Shown here: positions 1 to 14,200 of the stretch, piece after piece
Layout: every line of letters begins with the position of its first letter
How positions within the stretch are numbered: position 1 is the first letter of the stretch
Assembly (NCBI GenBank): GCA_030407085.1
Contig: CM059587.1
Span: 19,131,001 to 19,195,000 of the forward strand
Length of the DNA stretch: 64,000 nt
Direction of reading: 5' to 3'
From: Trichopria drosophilae
Lineage: Eukaryota; Arthropoda; Insecta; Hymenoptera; Diapriidae
Made by a program: the position numbers and the translations under genes
Notes under the pieces: generated by a model
Databases searched by the model: none
Told to the model about the DNA's origin: nothing
The model's input: the letters and a program-made list of their open reading frames with translations, nothing else

Positions 1-189
1 CTATTAGTGATGTTTTACCTTATTCTTTCGTCCGTATTGCGGCAAAATAATATAATTAAACTTGAATGAGTCAATTAAATTTTCGGTTATATCGAGTCGC
101 CGCATAAACGAGAAAAAAGTTTCTTATTCGCTTTCTTCCTTAGGAATTGCGACGAAAGATATACGTCCAGAAATGTATCGCTATTTTGG

Positions 190-1010
190 AAACACTTAGC
201 TCATTTCGTCCATTTTGATCATCAACTTTCAACAACGTCCCAGACAGAAAAATAGAAAAGGGTTCAGAACGATTTCGAAATGTGCTCCAAAAGAAGTCAG
301 AAGTCCCACTTTTTGAGGTTTTTTTTAACATGCGTTCATAAAGATCTCATAAGATTTCATAACGCCATCAAGTTCGCAGAAAACCCTCAGAAAGTGGTAC
401 ATCTTACTTCTTTTGGAGCACATTTCGTAATTATTCTGAACTCTTTTCTATTTTGCAACATTTTTTTTTGGTGCAAAAATCTTTTGATCGTTGCAAGATT
501 ACGCGGTTTTATAGTACGATTTCTAATTAATAAAAAATGTCCGAAACATTTTTAATATGAAACCGCGCAAACCTAATCCAACAGACGCTATATGCGATTC
601 GCCATCTTTAATTTTCTTAGTTGCATCAAAATAGTAATCAGCGTCCACGAAAAAATATACACGTATAGATATGCATTTCCTCCAGTGCAAAATAAATTTT
701 TTCTGAAAGTAGCAGCGCCAGGTCTAGTTGTACAACTCTCAGATGAAAGAAATAAAATAGCCACATGGTATAAGTTTTTATATTGGACCTAGACCGTCCT
801 GTTTTTATTAATTTTAATGCATTTTATGGTGTATTTCACATTGGAAATTGCACTTAAAAAAAATCTAAAAACTGCTCTTTTTTCTTCAACTGAAGACAAT
901 CAGTGGTTGGACATTTTCTTCGCTTTTTAAACAGCACAGGATGATAGAACGTTGCTGAAAGTTGATGATCAAAATGAACAGTTCGGGACGAAATAGGTTA
1001 ATGTTGGGAC
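190..1010. repeat. Nested inverted repeat (decayed DNA element)
   Basis: An outer pair, 205-240 and 955-1003, reads in opposite directions and shares the core TTTTGATCATCAACTTTC and its complement. An inner pair, 250-325 and 380-455, shares CGAAATGTGCTCCAAAAGAAG around a 55-bp loop. The shapes suggest a fold-back or MITE-like element with a second palindrome inside. Ends and target duplication are not clear. Confidence 0.55.
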
Positions 1011-1974
1011 GTATTATTTCGAATAGCTACAAACGCCATCTGCCGAAAAAAATAACTGGTAACTCATTATATCAGTTTGTTTAATTCATCTTAATTCGTT
1101 CTCGTTTACTTGGTCAACAAAAAACCATAAACGATGCTTCCAAATCACATTTACGGTACGCTATAGAGCTAGTCAAATTTAAATAAATAATCAGCTTCCT
1201 TCGTTACACGTCATATCAACTTCCTTCAGAAGGCTTGCATAAATATGAACTAGTATAAATTAACCGGAATATCCTATATAAAAAAGTGATGTTTCAAGGT
1301 AACTAAAGAAACTGATGTACCTTTCTATATTGTCTGTTTGAATAGTTTTATGTCCTTTCGATTGAACGGATTGAATGTTGTGTGAATCAGTGTTATCAAA
1401 CGATAAAAAGATATCAAAAATCAGTTACGCAACCCATTGCATAAGAATACTTTGAGGGAACATGCATGTTAATCCCTTACCGGAATTAAGCCTACTGTAA
1501 CATGTTTATTGTTGTTTTGGTTATCAAAGAGGCAATAAAACAGTTCTCAGCAATACGATACTTCGGATATTATTATTGCTACGAATTAATTATGACCGTT
1601 ACTATGAAAATTTGAAAAATATGTCCATAGGACACAAATACATTGATACAGTTCTGCGAACAAACAATTCATTTACGATGAATGAGAAGGAAAGAAAAAT
1701 GTAAAAAATGACTCTTTATAAATATCACACAAATGACATGAACATGTACGAACGATTTTATATTCATGTTCGTGAAATATGTACCTATGTAAAAATAATA
1801 GCGTAAGTAAATACTATTCCAGACGTACTCTAAGCTCAAAAATAGCTAAGAAAGAAAGTGTCTTTTTAAAAGAACGAAAGTTTCTATTTTTAATAAAATT
1901 TCATAATTGTGAAAAATATCTTCAACGTAATTTTGAGCTGATTCTGTTTCTTAGGAACTCAATTTCGTACAGCT

Positions 1975-1980
1975 TTTATT
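1975..1980 (-). terminator. Candidate polyadenylation signal of the NAAT gene
   Basis: AATAAA on the minus strand, about 130 bp beyond the NAAT stop codon. Such hexamers are frequent by chance in AT-rich DNA, so this is only the nearest plausible one. Confidence 0.3.
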
Positions 1981-2106
1981 TTTGTTTAGAGTGTACGTCT
2001 TTTCACACTTAGCTCTTAATTCATCCTCATAAATAGTTAATCTAGACTTAAAGTTATGACTATCAAAGTATATACAATAAATTAGAAATAGACTGTCTTC
2101 ATGTTA

Positions 2107-2241
2107 TTATCTAAAAAATAAACTGTGAAGACTTCGTTCCGAATTCGCCTCTTTTTCGGATTTCAGAGCTTTCCACTCTTCGTGTTTTTTGCGGTTTCGG
2201 GGACCCCACATTTCCGATGGTTTAAAGGACAGCTTTATCAT
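2107..2241 (-). CDS. NAAT exon 9 (residues 595-638 and stop)
   Basis: Acceptor TTTCAG. It encodes the cytosolic C-terminal tail, starting [14 protein letters not shown] and ending in TAA at 2109-2107. The MIK..F.P...WGP pattern is typical of insect NAAT tails, which fixes both the exon and the gene's 3' end. Confidence 0.93.
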   Translation of the reverse strand: MIKLSFKPSEMWGPRNRKKHEEWKALKSEKEANSERSLHSLFFR

Positions 2242-5200
2242 CTGAAACATCAAATTACATTTCTGAAGGAACAGTGGCCATTTTGAGGTTACGAATGAAT
2301 GAAATATTACTGGATTTTGGTTTTGAAATTCACATCTTACTAAATATATTTTCTTAAAATCTTCACGATCCAATATTCTATTTTCTTTATCAATGGCTTT
2401 TTTATATTGATAATTACGATATATTTATAGTTCATTTAAAGTGTTTCTTCTTACCTCTGTAAAGGAAGAACATCTATTCTTCATGAATTCGTGAACCATC
2501 CATACTAGAATTTGTCCAACCCCAATAATGAACAATATCCACCCTATGGCTGTAATTTCGGATAAACTTCATTATAAAATCCAAAATAAAAATCTTATTT
2601 CGTATTATAAGTTAGCTTTTTCAACTGGAAGAGGACCTTCTAAAAAACGATTCCTTACCATAGGCGTACGTTGGATAATATTTCTTTCCGGCATATTTAG
2701 TCGGTTCGTACGTGACAAACGTATAAACAAGAACGATGATCATTAACAATGGAGTGATCAAAAACCAACACAGTCGCCAATAAAGTCCTGGACGGATACC
2801 AAGCATAAATTCCATATCGTTCAGGAAATTCCGAAGACCGTAAATCCAGAAGATTGTTATTACTTCCAAAACTCCCACGATTATGGCAACAAAAGTGCCG
2901 CCATATTCGTCTACCAAGTCAGTGAACCACAGACCACCCTTAAAACAGTAATTAAATGATGTTGTTAATACTGATATGAAATTCCAATCGAATAAATTCT
3001 GATTTGTTCTATACACATTTTTTTACTTACCGGAGTTACATAAACGAGACCAACGAAAAATCCAAAAATTGACATGTACAGTGCAGCTTTCCATTGCGGC
3101 AATTGTGGAAAATGTTTATTCATCACCGCGCAGGCGCCAGCGAAGAGGGCGATGGCACTTCCGGTCCCCAAGACGAACATCATAAAGAAGAATAGGACAG
3201 AAAAGAATTGCGGAGCAAACGTAAATCGAGCCAGAGCATCAGGATAAGAAACGAAAGCAAGTCCTGTGCCTCCTTGGACGACTTTAGATACGTCCGTAGT
3301 TCCCATTTCATGGGCTAAATTTCCCAAAATTGAGAAAATAGTGCATCCGGCCATCACGCTCGTAAATGTATCAATGGTGGTTACTATCATGACATCCCTA
3401 AAAAGTTACCCCAACAATTCAACTTCTATTCGTGAATTTCAGAAAGTAACAAAATTATCAGTTGCAAATACTTAACCTAAAACAATTGTTACCTGTCAAC
3501 TCGATGCTCAAAGTTGTTGTGTGATGAGTAGGTTATAATCGGTCCAAAACATACTGAGAGTGAAAAGAAGCATTGTGTAATTGCTGCATACCAGACTTTA
3601 GCCGATAGCAAAGCATCCCATTGTGGTGTGATAAAGAATTTGACGCCGACCAGCGCACCATCTAGCGATGCGGCTCTACCCAGTAGAATAATCATTACGA
3701 CGTATGGGAAAAGTGCAAGAAAGTATGCGGCTTTTCCAGAACTTTTAACACCTCGGCACATTATGCCAAAAATACATAACCAGCTAAAGGCAAGGCACAA
3801 AGTTAACTGCCAAGATGGTAGTCCTATTCCATCATCTATTGAATCGGCCTCTTTTACGACGAGCTTCCTGAAACAAAAATGTTGCGAATTGGATGGCTAC
3901 ATACTGAAAAGTATGTTCCATGCAGTTTATAATAATTTCGTATGGGAAACCATGTCAATACCGTTCAAATGGTTAATAATAATCAATTTCGTTTCATTCA
4001 TTTAAGGAGGTTTGGGTATGAAATACTGTTTTCTGAGAGGGTGTCACATTATTCCACGCATCCAAAACTGTCCAGATCATTTATCTTGGATATATATCCA
4101 ATCAACATCCAACGTCGTTTTAGGACATCATTTCATACAAAAAATGTATTCTACACACAAGAACCAGGTGCCAATAACTGTTAAGCTCTAGTTGGTTCAT
4201 GATATGCAGGGTATCGTTATAAAGTTCAAAGGGTGTCACAAGATGGTGACCTTCAATTAGACCTTGGCGTCAATTTTGAGTATAATTTTAGTTCAATGTA
4301 TATTTTTGATGATGCAACCTCTCATAAATGAAAAGAACGGATGATTTTGCGTTTGATTTTGTCGCTACGTTATCTGTTGAAGGTGATTTAAAGGTCATTT
4401 GGGGTTAAAGATCGCATTTTACTTCATTTTCCCTATGGTAATTCTTTTAGATGAAATATATTCCCTGAAGTTGTAGTTCAGCTAGTCCGAGTCCGAAAAG
4501 GACCACTGGATAGTGACCTTCCATTTGACCTCGACGTCACTTTTCAATATAATTAAAGTTCAAAGTGTGCTTTCCTTATAAATAGAACCCTTCATTTGCT
4601 CCTCAAGATTGTGTTCTTGATAAAAGTTATTGTGAGGTTAAGTTTAAAATATTACATTGAAAATCATTAAATTTTCTAGTTAGTCACATTGAAAGAAATA
4701 TGTTTGTAATTACCGATAAGTGCCAATATTTTTCAGCAAAATTCAAATCATTTTAGCGCATTCAATAAATCCCCATTTCTTAAGTTTTATTTTTAAGTTT
4801 ATTGGTGCAGTTTTTATCCACATCAAATCAAATTTCATCAAAAGTTTCGAAAAAATTTATGGAAGTATTTGTTATTATATTATTTTTTTATAGTCTTCTG
4901 TTTTAGTTTATCCTTTAAACTGAACATACATTTTTGAAATTGTTTGTAACGTGATAACGTTTTATTATTAATATTACTAAAAATTTCTTAGAATAGTTTT
5001 ATTATTAACATTATTAAAACGTTCTTTATGATATAGTCTATAATGTTACGTAAAATTCTCCGTTCTTTAAATTTCTGAAGCAAAGAATGGACAGTTGCAT
5101 TAAAGGAACATACCTTGTCCTTCAATTAGACCAAAAATTAAAGTCAAGGAGAAATTGAAGGTCGCCTTGTAACTCTTTTCCATCCTTACCACTTTAGTGT

Positions 5201-8200
5201 GGAACAAATTTCATATAAAAGAGTTCCCGTAGGCAAAATGAAGTAATATATTACATTTACCCCAAAATTACCTTTCCCAGTACTGCCTTTATACCGATTG
5301 TGAAGTTTTCCCGACGATCGGCACAATACCGGCAATGTACTGGGACCGTACTGATTCAGTATATATAGTTTACTTATAATTGTGTGCGCGCGCATGTGTG
5401 TAAATGTTTAGTCAGTACTGGCGCGGTACTGCGCCGGTAGTCAATTTCCACCTGGGAATATGGCGACATAATCTAACCTTGTTGACCGGTCTAAAGTTGA
5501 CCGTAATTTGGGGAGCAAATATGGAGCGTTCCATTAAAAAACATACTTTGACCTAGAATTATATTAAAAATTGACATCAAGGTCAAATTGAAGTTCGTCT
5601 TGTGGCCTTTTTCACACCCTATAATTTTAGCTTAGAATACATTTCATCTAAAACAGCTACCGTAGGGAAAATTAAGTAAAATACTGCATTTACCCTAAAA
5701 TGACCTTGAAGTTACCTTCAACAGAAAATATGTTGACATAAAAATTATCCGTTCTTTTCTTTTCTGTATCGAAAAATGGGAGTGCCATTTAAAAAATACA
5801 AGCTTTTGATTATACTCAAAATTTACATGAAGCTTAAATTGAAGGTCATCACCTTGTAGCCCAAAAATTTCTCATCAACAATTCCCAACCGTACAATTTC
5901 TGTCTGAATGATTTGTCTGTTCTCGTTTTTTGTCTTTTCCAGAAGAGTTATTCAGGTGCACCATTAGACACTCTGCAGGCATGAAATACAATTTACACCC
6001 ACATGATTTCACATACGCATTCTTAAACATCCTCTTCATTATTTTGTACCGTGGCTCAGAAAAATGTTCATTAAATAAAAATATGAATTTATTTGTAATA
6101 TTAGTGTTTACATATAATTATATTGTAACTAACCTAAAATAAAGTTCGGCTGCGCTTTTGACAGTCCCATTTCCAATTAAGCTCAGATTGGAATTAGCAT
6201 CGAAGCAATTGTTCCCCCATTCGCTCCGACAGTAGGACCAAGGCAGCTGCGACTGTAGGCTGACGACGAAGTAATAAACAGTCAGAGCCATCAAACTGCA
6301 ATAGTAAGAAACGACGCAAAAGGCCGCCAGCACTTGGCCGTAACCTAGACCTTTAAGCGACGTATAGAATTCCCGAAAGTCAAACATGAAATCTCTAGGA
6401 TTGGATGAGTAAATCTTTTTATCTATTATTGTTTTAAGAACAACCATAATTAACATTCACACATACTGACAAGCATAGTAGGGTACACTAGTAAGGAAGT
6501 TTTCTTAATTCTATCTTAAAAAGTGTTCGTAAAATACAAACAAATGTAATTTGAACTAGATAATCTTGTATACTGTACTTTTAAGAAAAATATTGTGCGG
6601 CGATGCCAGATTTCGAAAAATTTGTATTTGGCAAAATAAAGTTCGTGATTTTTGAAAAAAAAAATGATTTACCGCTTAGTAGTGATCCAAAACAAAGTAT
6701 AGCTTTGTTCTCGTACGCTTAAGCGCTGTAGTGATTTAAAGAAAAAATGGGATCCCTTGGGGCCTCGTATGCGCCTTAAGAATTAAATGACTTTTTTGCC
6801 CGGGCGTGCGTAAAGTCATTTTTTCAGTGCGTAAAGTGATTTTTTTTCCACTAGTGCGTAAAGTGTCTCACGAGGAGCTGCAGACGCCGAGTGTACTTTT
6901 TTTCACGAGAGCGACACGTGCAAACAAGGCTCCGGCGAAGCGGGTGACGAGTCAGTCGCTCGAGTGAAATAAAGTTACGCACGAGATGCATACGATATTT
7001 TATGCCCGGCAGGCGCCTGCAGCTCCTCGTGAGACACTTTACGCACTAGTGAAAAAAAAATCACTTTACGCATTGGACAAAAAATGACTTTACGCACGCA
7101 CTTATAACGCACGCACCGGGCACAAAATATCGTATGCATCTCGTGCGTAACTTTTTATCACTCGAGCGACAGTCCCCCACTCGTCGCCGGCTTCGCCGGA
7201 GCCTGGATTGCACGTGTCGCTCAAGTGAAAAAAGTACACTTTACGCACTAGTTCCATAATATACTATTTTACTGTCATAACATGTTTAATTAATAGGTAA
7301 CAATAATGTCTATAAATGCTTATAATGAACGGAAGTGTAATGTGTGATTTTCAGTTAGTCGAGTATATGACTGGCAACCGAAAAGTCCCAAGTTCAAGTC
7401 CCAACAGGTGAAATCTCTCGAGTTCAATACTCGTGTTTTTTAAAGTAAAAAAATTATCATAAAATCGTAAAATGTGTGTATTGTTATCATCATTGTGACA
7501 ATACTGAAAAAATTGCAACACATGAGTTTTAAAATTTTAAAATTTAATTTTTTGCACCAGTTTGATCTTCAAGCCGAAACATTTTGAACACGATATTTAC
7601 AAAAATCTGAGGTATTCTGAGGCGGGAAATAATGAAAAATATAAAGATAAGTGACAAAAAACACACGGAATCCAGGTTTCTTTTAAATAAATGCTCCGAA
7701 CTTTTTTAGTTTCAAATTTGCCGCATTTTTGGATAGACCATTAGAAAGAGGAGGATTTGGACCATAAAAAACGTTAACTCCAAAATTGTTTCACTGCGTT
7801 TTACTACAAAAAAGTACGGTTAAACTTCACGTTAAATTTATGGACATTTCACATTTGGTCCTTAAAGGGGTAAGACGTCTTACTCATTTTAAGAGACCCC
7901 AAGAACTGGTTAGAAAGAGCTCTTACAAAATAAGAGCCATCACTGTTACGATTAAATAAAAAATAAAATTGTAATTCCGTAGATAGACAGTTCATAGCTT
8001 TTGAAATAATTACTAATATTAGTAAAGAAATATTATTTGCATTATTAAAACCAACGTCAACTTTTGAATCGAATAATTTTCATCACTGCATCCCTGGTAG
8101 AAATCGCAACCAGATATTAGACATTTATTGTCCATTATTCTTGTGTAATGCCTAAGATTAGACATGTCTAAAGTATTTTCTTAGGTAATTTTTTGCTTGA

Positions 8201-11200
8201 ATGTGAGATTTGTTCAATTAATTAGTTAGCCAGTTTTTCAAGACAATTTTGATCTATTATTAGATATCAAAAGCATTAAAATTTTACACACAGAAAAATA
8301 ATTAAAAAATCTAACACCGACCGGGAATCGAACCTGGGCCAACTAGTTCCACATCCGTGAACTTAACACGCGCGGCCAAATCACCGTTACTATTACGGCG
8401 ATAAACAAGGTTCACATTTTTACGCCCATATTTAGAAAAAATGTACATAATTTTTTACTATAAAAAAAGTACACCAATAATTTAAAAAGGTTTTTGGCCA
8501 ATGCTGTCTGAAAACATGATATATTTTTGTAAAATACTACGAAAATGTATAATATATATATAAATTATAATTTTGTTTAGGAACATTTTCCACGAAGTGC
8601 ATATTTCTGCAACGTAACAAAGAAGATGTTTTATAAAATTAGTAGTAAAAAATATTCTTGTTAGAAATGTTAAAAATAATGTTTATATTCTTTTAACGAA
8701 CTATATCAAAAATGCTATCAGAAAATAACCTTAAAACAACAGGACAGTTTATAAAATAGCTTTCCAATCTCCAATGGGTTTCTATCTTACCCCGTATGTT
8801 GGAAGTCACTATATTGTCATTTGAAATAATTTTCTTGCAGAATTATTAGAAAAAATAAATTTGTGCAATTTAAGTCAAAGCTTCACGTCCAACATTTAGT
8901 TGGTACGGAATGGAAATAACTTTGAATAGTTTCAACGTACATAAAAATGTTCTGCATACTATTGTACATCTTTCATGCCTAAGAATTGGACAGAAATGTG
9001 AGAATTTTTCAGTTAACGTATGTTTTGTTTAATATTAGACAACTGTTGGACATTTAGTAGACACTTTTATTTTATACATTTTTGCACAAAAATATTTGCC
9101 TAAAAGTTAGTTTTAATCCATCAAAGATACTTACTTTTTCTACCATGGATGCGAGAACAACAAAAATATAAACAAAACTATATGGAACTTTTACAATCTG
9201 GATTCGATTCCTTCAATATTGGTGACATATTCCTCTAATTTTCGATATTTGGCTACGAAAACAAAAGCATATAATTGAAGAATTCTGAAAATAACCGTGC
9301 TGTAACTACTGCATTAATTCGTAATAAAGAAAATAAATAAACTTCAGAATAATTGGTGACCTCCGTTACGGATTTTCCGTTCCGCTGTTTTCTTTAAGTC
9401 TAATTATGCAAAATTTTGTCGCAATGTCACTGTACGTATTGCCTTTGTTAACCCAGATATAGATTAATTACTTTTTTATCCCAAGACCTCGTCTACGAGA
9501 ATAATTACTTTGGTAATTTCGTATTTGTTAATATCGCAATTATTTTTACATTAATAATGACTGCGACATTCCTTAAATGTCATTGATACATTTCAAATAT
9601 AATTATTAATATACATCCAGAAAGATACACAATGTGTTGTTTATTACACAACAATAGTTATTAATGAAAATCATTTTAATTACTGTTACGACGTTGATAA
9701 TGACTATATACATATGTTAGTCTTCCGTCTTTTTAGTTCCATGTTAACACTTATGATATAGGCTATTAGTCGTTGGATACATATCTAGTTTGCAGGCCGG
9801 CGAGTGTAAAAATTGAGGAAAACAAAGTTGCAAATTGTACACTATTTACAGGAAGCATATATTTAAGTCAATTGACATAATTTACATTATCCTTATTACT
9901 GATGCTGTCAGATATTTCAAGATGAAAGTAAAGATTTTTTTCTGTATATCAGTTGGACGCAGGGAATCAATTAAGTCTCATGTTTTCTTTAATAATAAAA
10001 GTATTTTAAGTTATCACACGATTCCACTTGTTTCTTTAAAGATTTTGTCCGTCATTTTTAATCCATCCCTTTTGAATATTTGAAATAATTCGTGAACTCT
10101 AATTAAATTAATCTCTCTCAGAACTGGCAGATATGGTTATTTGGTCAGACATGCGTTTGATCTCATGACGCAATTTTATTTGCCAATTTTAGATTAGAGA
10201 AATAATCCTCCGAAATAAGATTTTTGAAAACTCTTAACCTTCTCATATGTAACACAGTAATCGAGAAATATCCGAAAATTTCGAAGGTCTTAAAAATTTT
10301 ATCGATTTTTTGCTACTGAAAACAAATCCATTTTCCAATTTGACCCATCACCTCAGTTTCTTCCAGATATCCTAACTTCAAATTGTCAAACCGGATACTT
10401 TTAAATATTTTGAATCAAATATCTTAAAAACCTGACTTGAAGAGTCAAATTGGATGATGGCTTTCAGCCAAAAATCGATAAAATCCACTATCTCTGATTC
10501 AAGTTATCTCCCATTTTTTTGGTCCTGTGTGATTATTTTGATACTAGCAGTTTTGGGTGCGGGTCGAAAAAGCGATAAATTAATAAGCCGACAGGTAAAA
10601 AAATCGACAATCAAAAATCCGACTGTCCGCTGGTCAATGTGTCTATTTTTATGTGTCTTTTTTTACCCGAACCCGAATTTTTTCCATGGAAATATCTCAC
10701 AGAATCTAAATATGAAATAGTGTTACTAAATTTTTTGGACACCCTGTATAATTAGCCAGAAAATATAGGGGATAAAACATGGAATTCAATGAAACCTGCG
10801 ATGAATATGAATGAGGTTACAGAATCATTCATTTCTCCTATTTTAATTGAGGTATTGTAATAAGTGTTCAACTTGAAATTTGATGAGACTATACGCTCCC
10901 GATAATAAGGACGAATTTTGTACTTCCTATATTCTTTTAAGGATCGTTGTCAGTCGCTCATTAATAACAGGATAATAAGTTGAGAATGATACACGCGATT
11001 TAAAAAGCGACTTTCGTAATGACAGGAGAAAATGACATAATAACCGTTTAGCTACAATAGTAATTTATGACGCAGAGCATCTAATGACTTCAAATACTTA
11101 GGAGTGACAGTAGAAGTTTTTGGTCCTCAGAAATTGACGACACACTTTTATGAAATTAAACAAATTTTGTTATTTGCAAATTGTTTTCGAAAAGACTGGT

Positions 11201-14200
11201 GATTTTTGTCACAATGGTGAATGATGAACATTTTAACTTGTGGATATCATTTTTTTATGTTTGAATAAAAATGAGGACTGTTTTGCAGTGTTTTGTTACG
11301 CCAGGAAATGATCCAATCATAATCGTAACTCTGTGTAACTTACATTCTACTCGACAGGAGCAGATCATGTGCTTTTATTTCGAAAACTATTTGTATGATA
11401 CTAGTCAATAAGCACACATTTTCAAAAAAGAAAGCAAATAATTCTTTAAAATAATAATACTAAAAAAATTAGGATGTATAAAAAAAAAACAGTTTAATAT
11501 TTAACATTTTGAACTGACGGTCGATCACCTGCATGATAAAGTTCGACCACTCACCACGTGGTGGTGCAAAGAGCCGCCCGAACGCGTGACGTAATATCTA
11601 ATCTTTCTCGCAAGTGGTTGGAGCACGCTTATTTCAGTACATAAGAATGGCGGCTGTTGAGGATACACTGTATATAAATGAAACCGGTAGTACTGTACAT
11701 CGTTTCCAGTAATTATATATTTTTTTGCAGGTCAACATATAATGCGAATACATTTCATTACAACAAAATTGTGTTATGACAAGCTGAATTAAGTTTTAAA
11801 TTACCATAGAGCGGGCATTCGTTTAACCTGTTTATAATTCTATAGAAATATTTTTAAATTATTTTATTGATAAACAACGTTATTCTTTTCATTACTATAA
11901 AATTCATTTCGCTTTCTGGGTACATAATTGAACAATTTACTGGTATGAAATTATGAGTAATTTACCTTTCATAGCTGGAGCCATTTTCCACGACTTCACG
12001 CAAGGTTTGCTTGTAAATTGTCCTAGTAAAGCTTCCAAGTAATAGAAAGGTTTACCGACGAGAAACAATACGATGATGTATGGAATTAAAAAAGCACCAC
12101 CGCCATTCTCGTATGCCTTGAATGGGAATCGCCAGATATTACCAAGGCCCACGGAGGTCGCTATGCAGGACATAAGAAATTCCAATCCTCCGCCCCATTC
12201 CTGATGGTCTGCATCCGTTGTAGGCTAAATTGCAATTAGGAACCAATCAAATATTTTAGTAATTATTGCTCAACGCATGATAAAAAATTGTTATCGCACT
12301 AGGATGCAAAATGCGATTTTGCGCTTTGTTTTCATAGTGGGAAATGAAATTTTGAAAGCATGGGGAACAATTATTCAAATTAACTAATATTGTGAAAATA
12401 AGTTCTTCATATGATGCAGAGAAAATGTCCTCATGGCCATAACCTAAAAAAACAGTTTTTGAGATATCCAAGTTAAAAAAAAACAAAATTCAGAAAATCC
12501 CTGTACGACATGCGTTTCAATGTTCGCCAGGGGCCATTTATTTTAAACTTTTTAATACTTTCGTTTGGGAGGTTATGAATCAATTCTTTCGTTTTATTTG
12601 AATTTATTTGAATATACACGTGGATATTAACCCATTAAATTGTCAAAAACTGCGATCCAAAGAAGAAGTTTGATTATTTCCCTTAAAGTTTATTTGAGTT
12701 TGATATATACAATGGGTTTCCGGGTTGCTGGCCATGAATCTGTCTTTAAATTTTCGACATTCAAAATGGCGACTCCTGTAATGGGAATATAACATGTCAC
12801 AATTTAGTAACAATTTTCAGTTTGCCATATTGCATCCGCCATTTTTAATTTCAGAAGTTCGTTATGAGATTCGTGAACAGGAACCCTGAAAACCCCTGTA
12901 CGCAAATTTTTACAAAAACTGAAATAATTTAACGATGTTTGTCCGACATATTTGATACGCCATCTTGAATTCAAGATCAGCATATTAGGCATTTTCAAAC
13001 GTCGTTTTTCAATTATGTTTCATCATCTTTTTTCAATTTGTAAACAAATACATTTTTATTTCTTGCACTACTTTTTTTGTATTTTTATATTTTGCATATT
13101 AAAAATATTTCAATTTTTAGTCATTTTTTACGGAAATAAATGTTTCTAAAGGTATGGTCGAAATTTCCGCTAAATAAGTTTTATTATTTTTTCTACTATT
13201 GGAGGAAAACATGTTCAACTTGGTTATTTTTCATCCTAGAAAACCCATAATTCGAATGCTATTTTGATTCTGTAAGCAAAATGAAAAGAAATCCAGATGG
13301 GAAGTTTTAACCTTAATCGGCTGGTGATTTCGCAGAAAACAATTATAATTTATTCGAAACATTTTTTTTCGGTGTTTCTTCGAAAAAATTACGTATTTCG
13401 ACATTCAATAGGGCACTAATGACTATTAAAAAAGGTACTAATAGTATATTTATCAGGTATAGAGTTTTTCCAAAAATAGTATATTATTCGCCTTGGAAGG
13501 TGGAGCAGAAGCGCCATTTCGCTGCGAGAAAGATGTCTACTCATTTGGGGATAAATGTCAATAAATAAGTATAAAACATGGAGCAGTTGAAACTAATATT
13601 TGGTGCAGCGTTCTTGAGTGTGATTTCAAAGGAGGACGATTATTGCTTGGTTTTCCTAAAAAAAACGTTCAATATTGAGAAACAAATGAAAGATTATGTG
13701 CAGAATTGACAAAAAATTAAGCTCCAACACGAGTGTTTGTGTGCACATTTTCGAGAATGTAGATTTAACAAAACAATTACTCGATAACATTTAATATTGG
13801 AATAAAATTTCTGGAATGCATTATTTCAAAATGGTTCATACCTAAAGTTAAATATTATACCGAAAAACTGAAAATGAGTGTGAAATGGTCAATATTTGTT
13901 CTGACAGTTGAAAAAGGAGGTTAAAAAAATTGGAAACTTTATTTTAGTCATCGTAAAACATAAGAAGAATTGCTCTTAATTATTTGTATTATAAAAACAT
14001 ATCTGCAAATCTTATTTCACAAGTTAAAATAGCATCGTTGTTATTGTACAGTTAGTTTTGTTAATACCCGACAAAATCAATTATATCGAAACAAAACACT
14101 GCATACGATTAAGTAACATGAGAAGTGTGTCTTTTCGAACATAAAAATTATGCTTTAGTAAGTCCGTACAAATAAATGTCAACTATATTAGAAACTCCAA

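Larger units (their letters stand above)
3868..6133 (-). other. NAAT intron 4
   Basis: A 2.27-kb intron largely filled by the long inverted repeat at 4.22-5.88 kb. No exon-like reading frame was seen; short open frames in it are not supported by splice phase or similarity. Confidence 0.85.
6351..11965 (-). other. NAAT intron 3
   Basis: A 5.6-kb intron. It holds the GC-rich palindromic cluster at 6.80-7.25 kb and tRNA-like fragments near 7.37 and 8.32 kb. The remainder (about 8.4-11.9 kb) is AT-rich sequence in which I see no gene. ACACCCTGTATA-type sequence at 10738-10751 resembles a common insect repeat end, but no partner was found. Confidence 0.85.
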
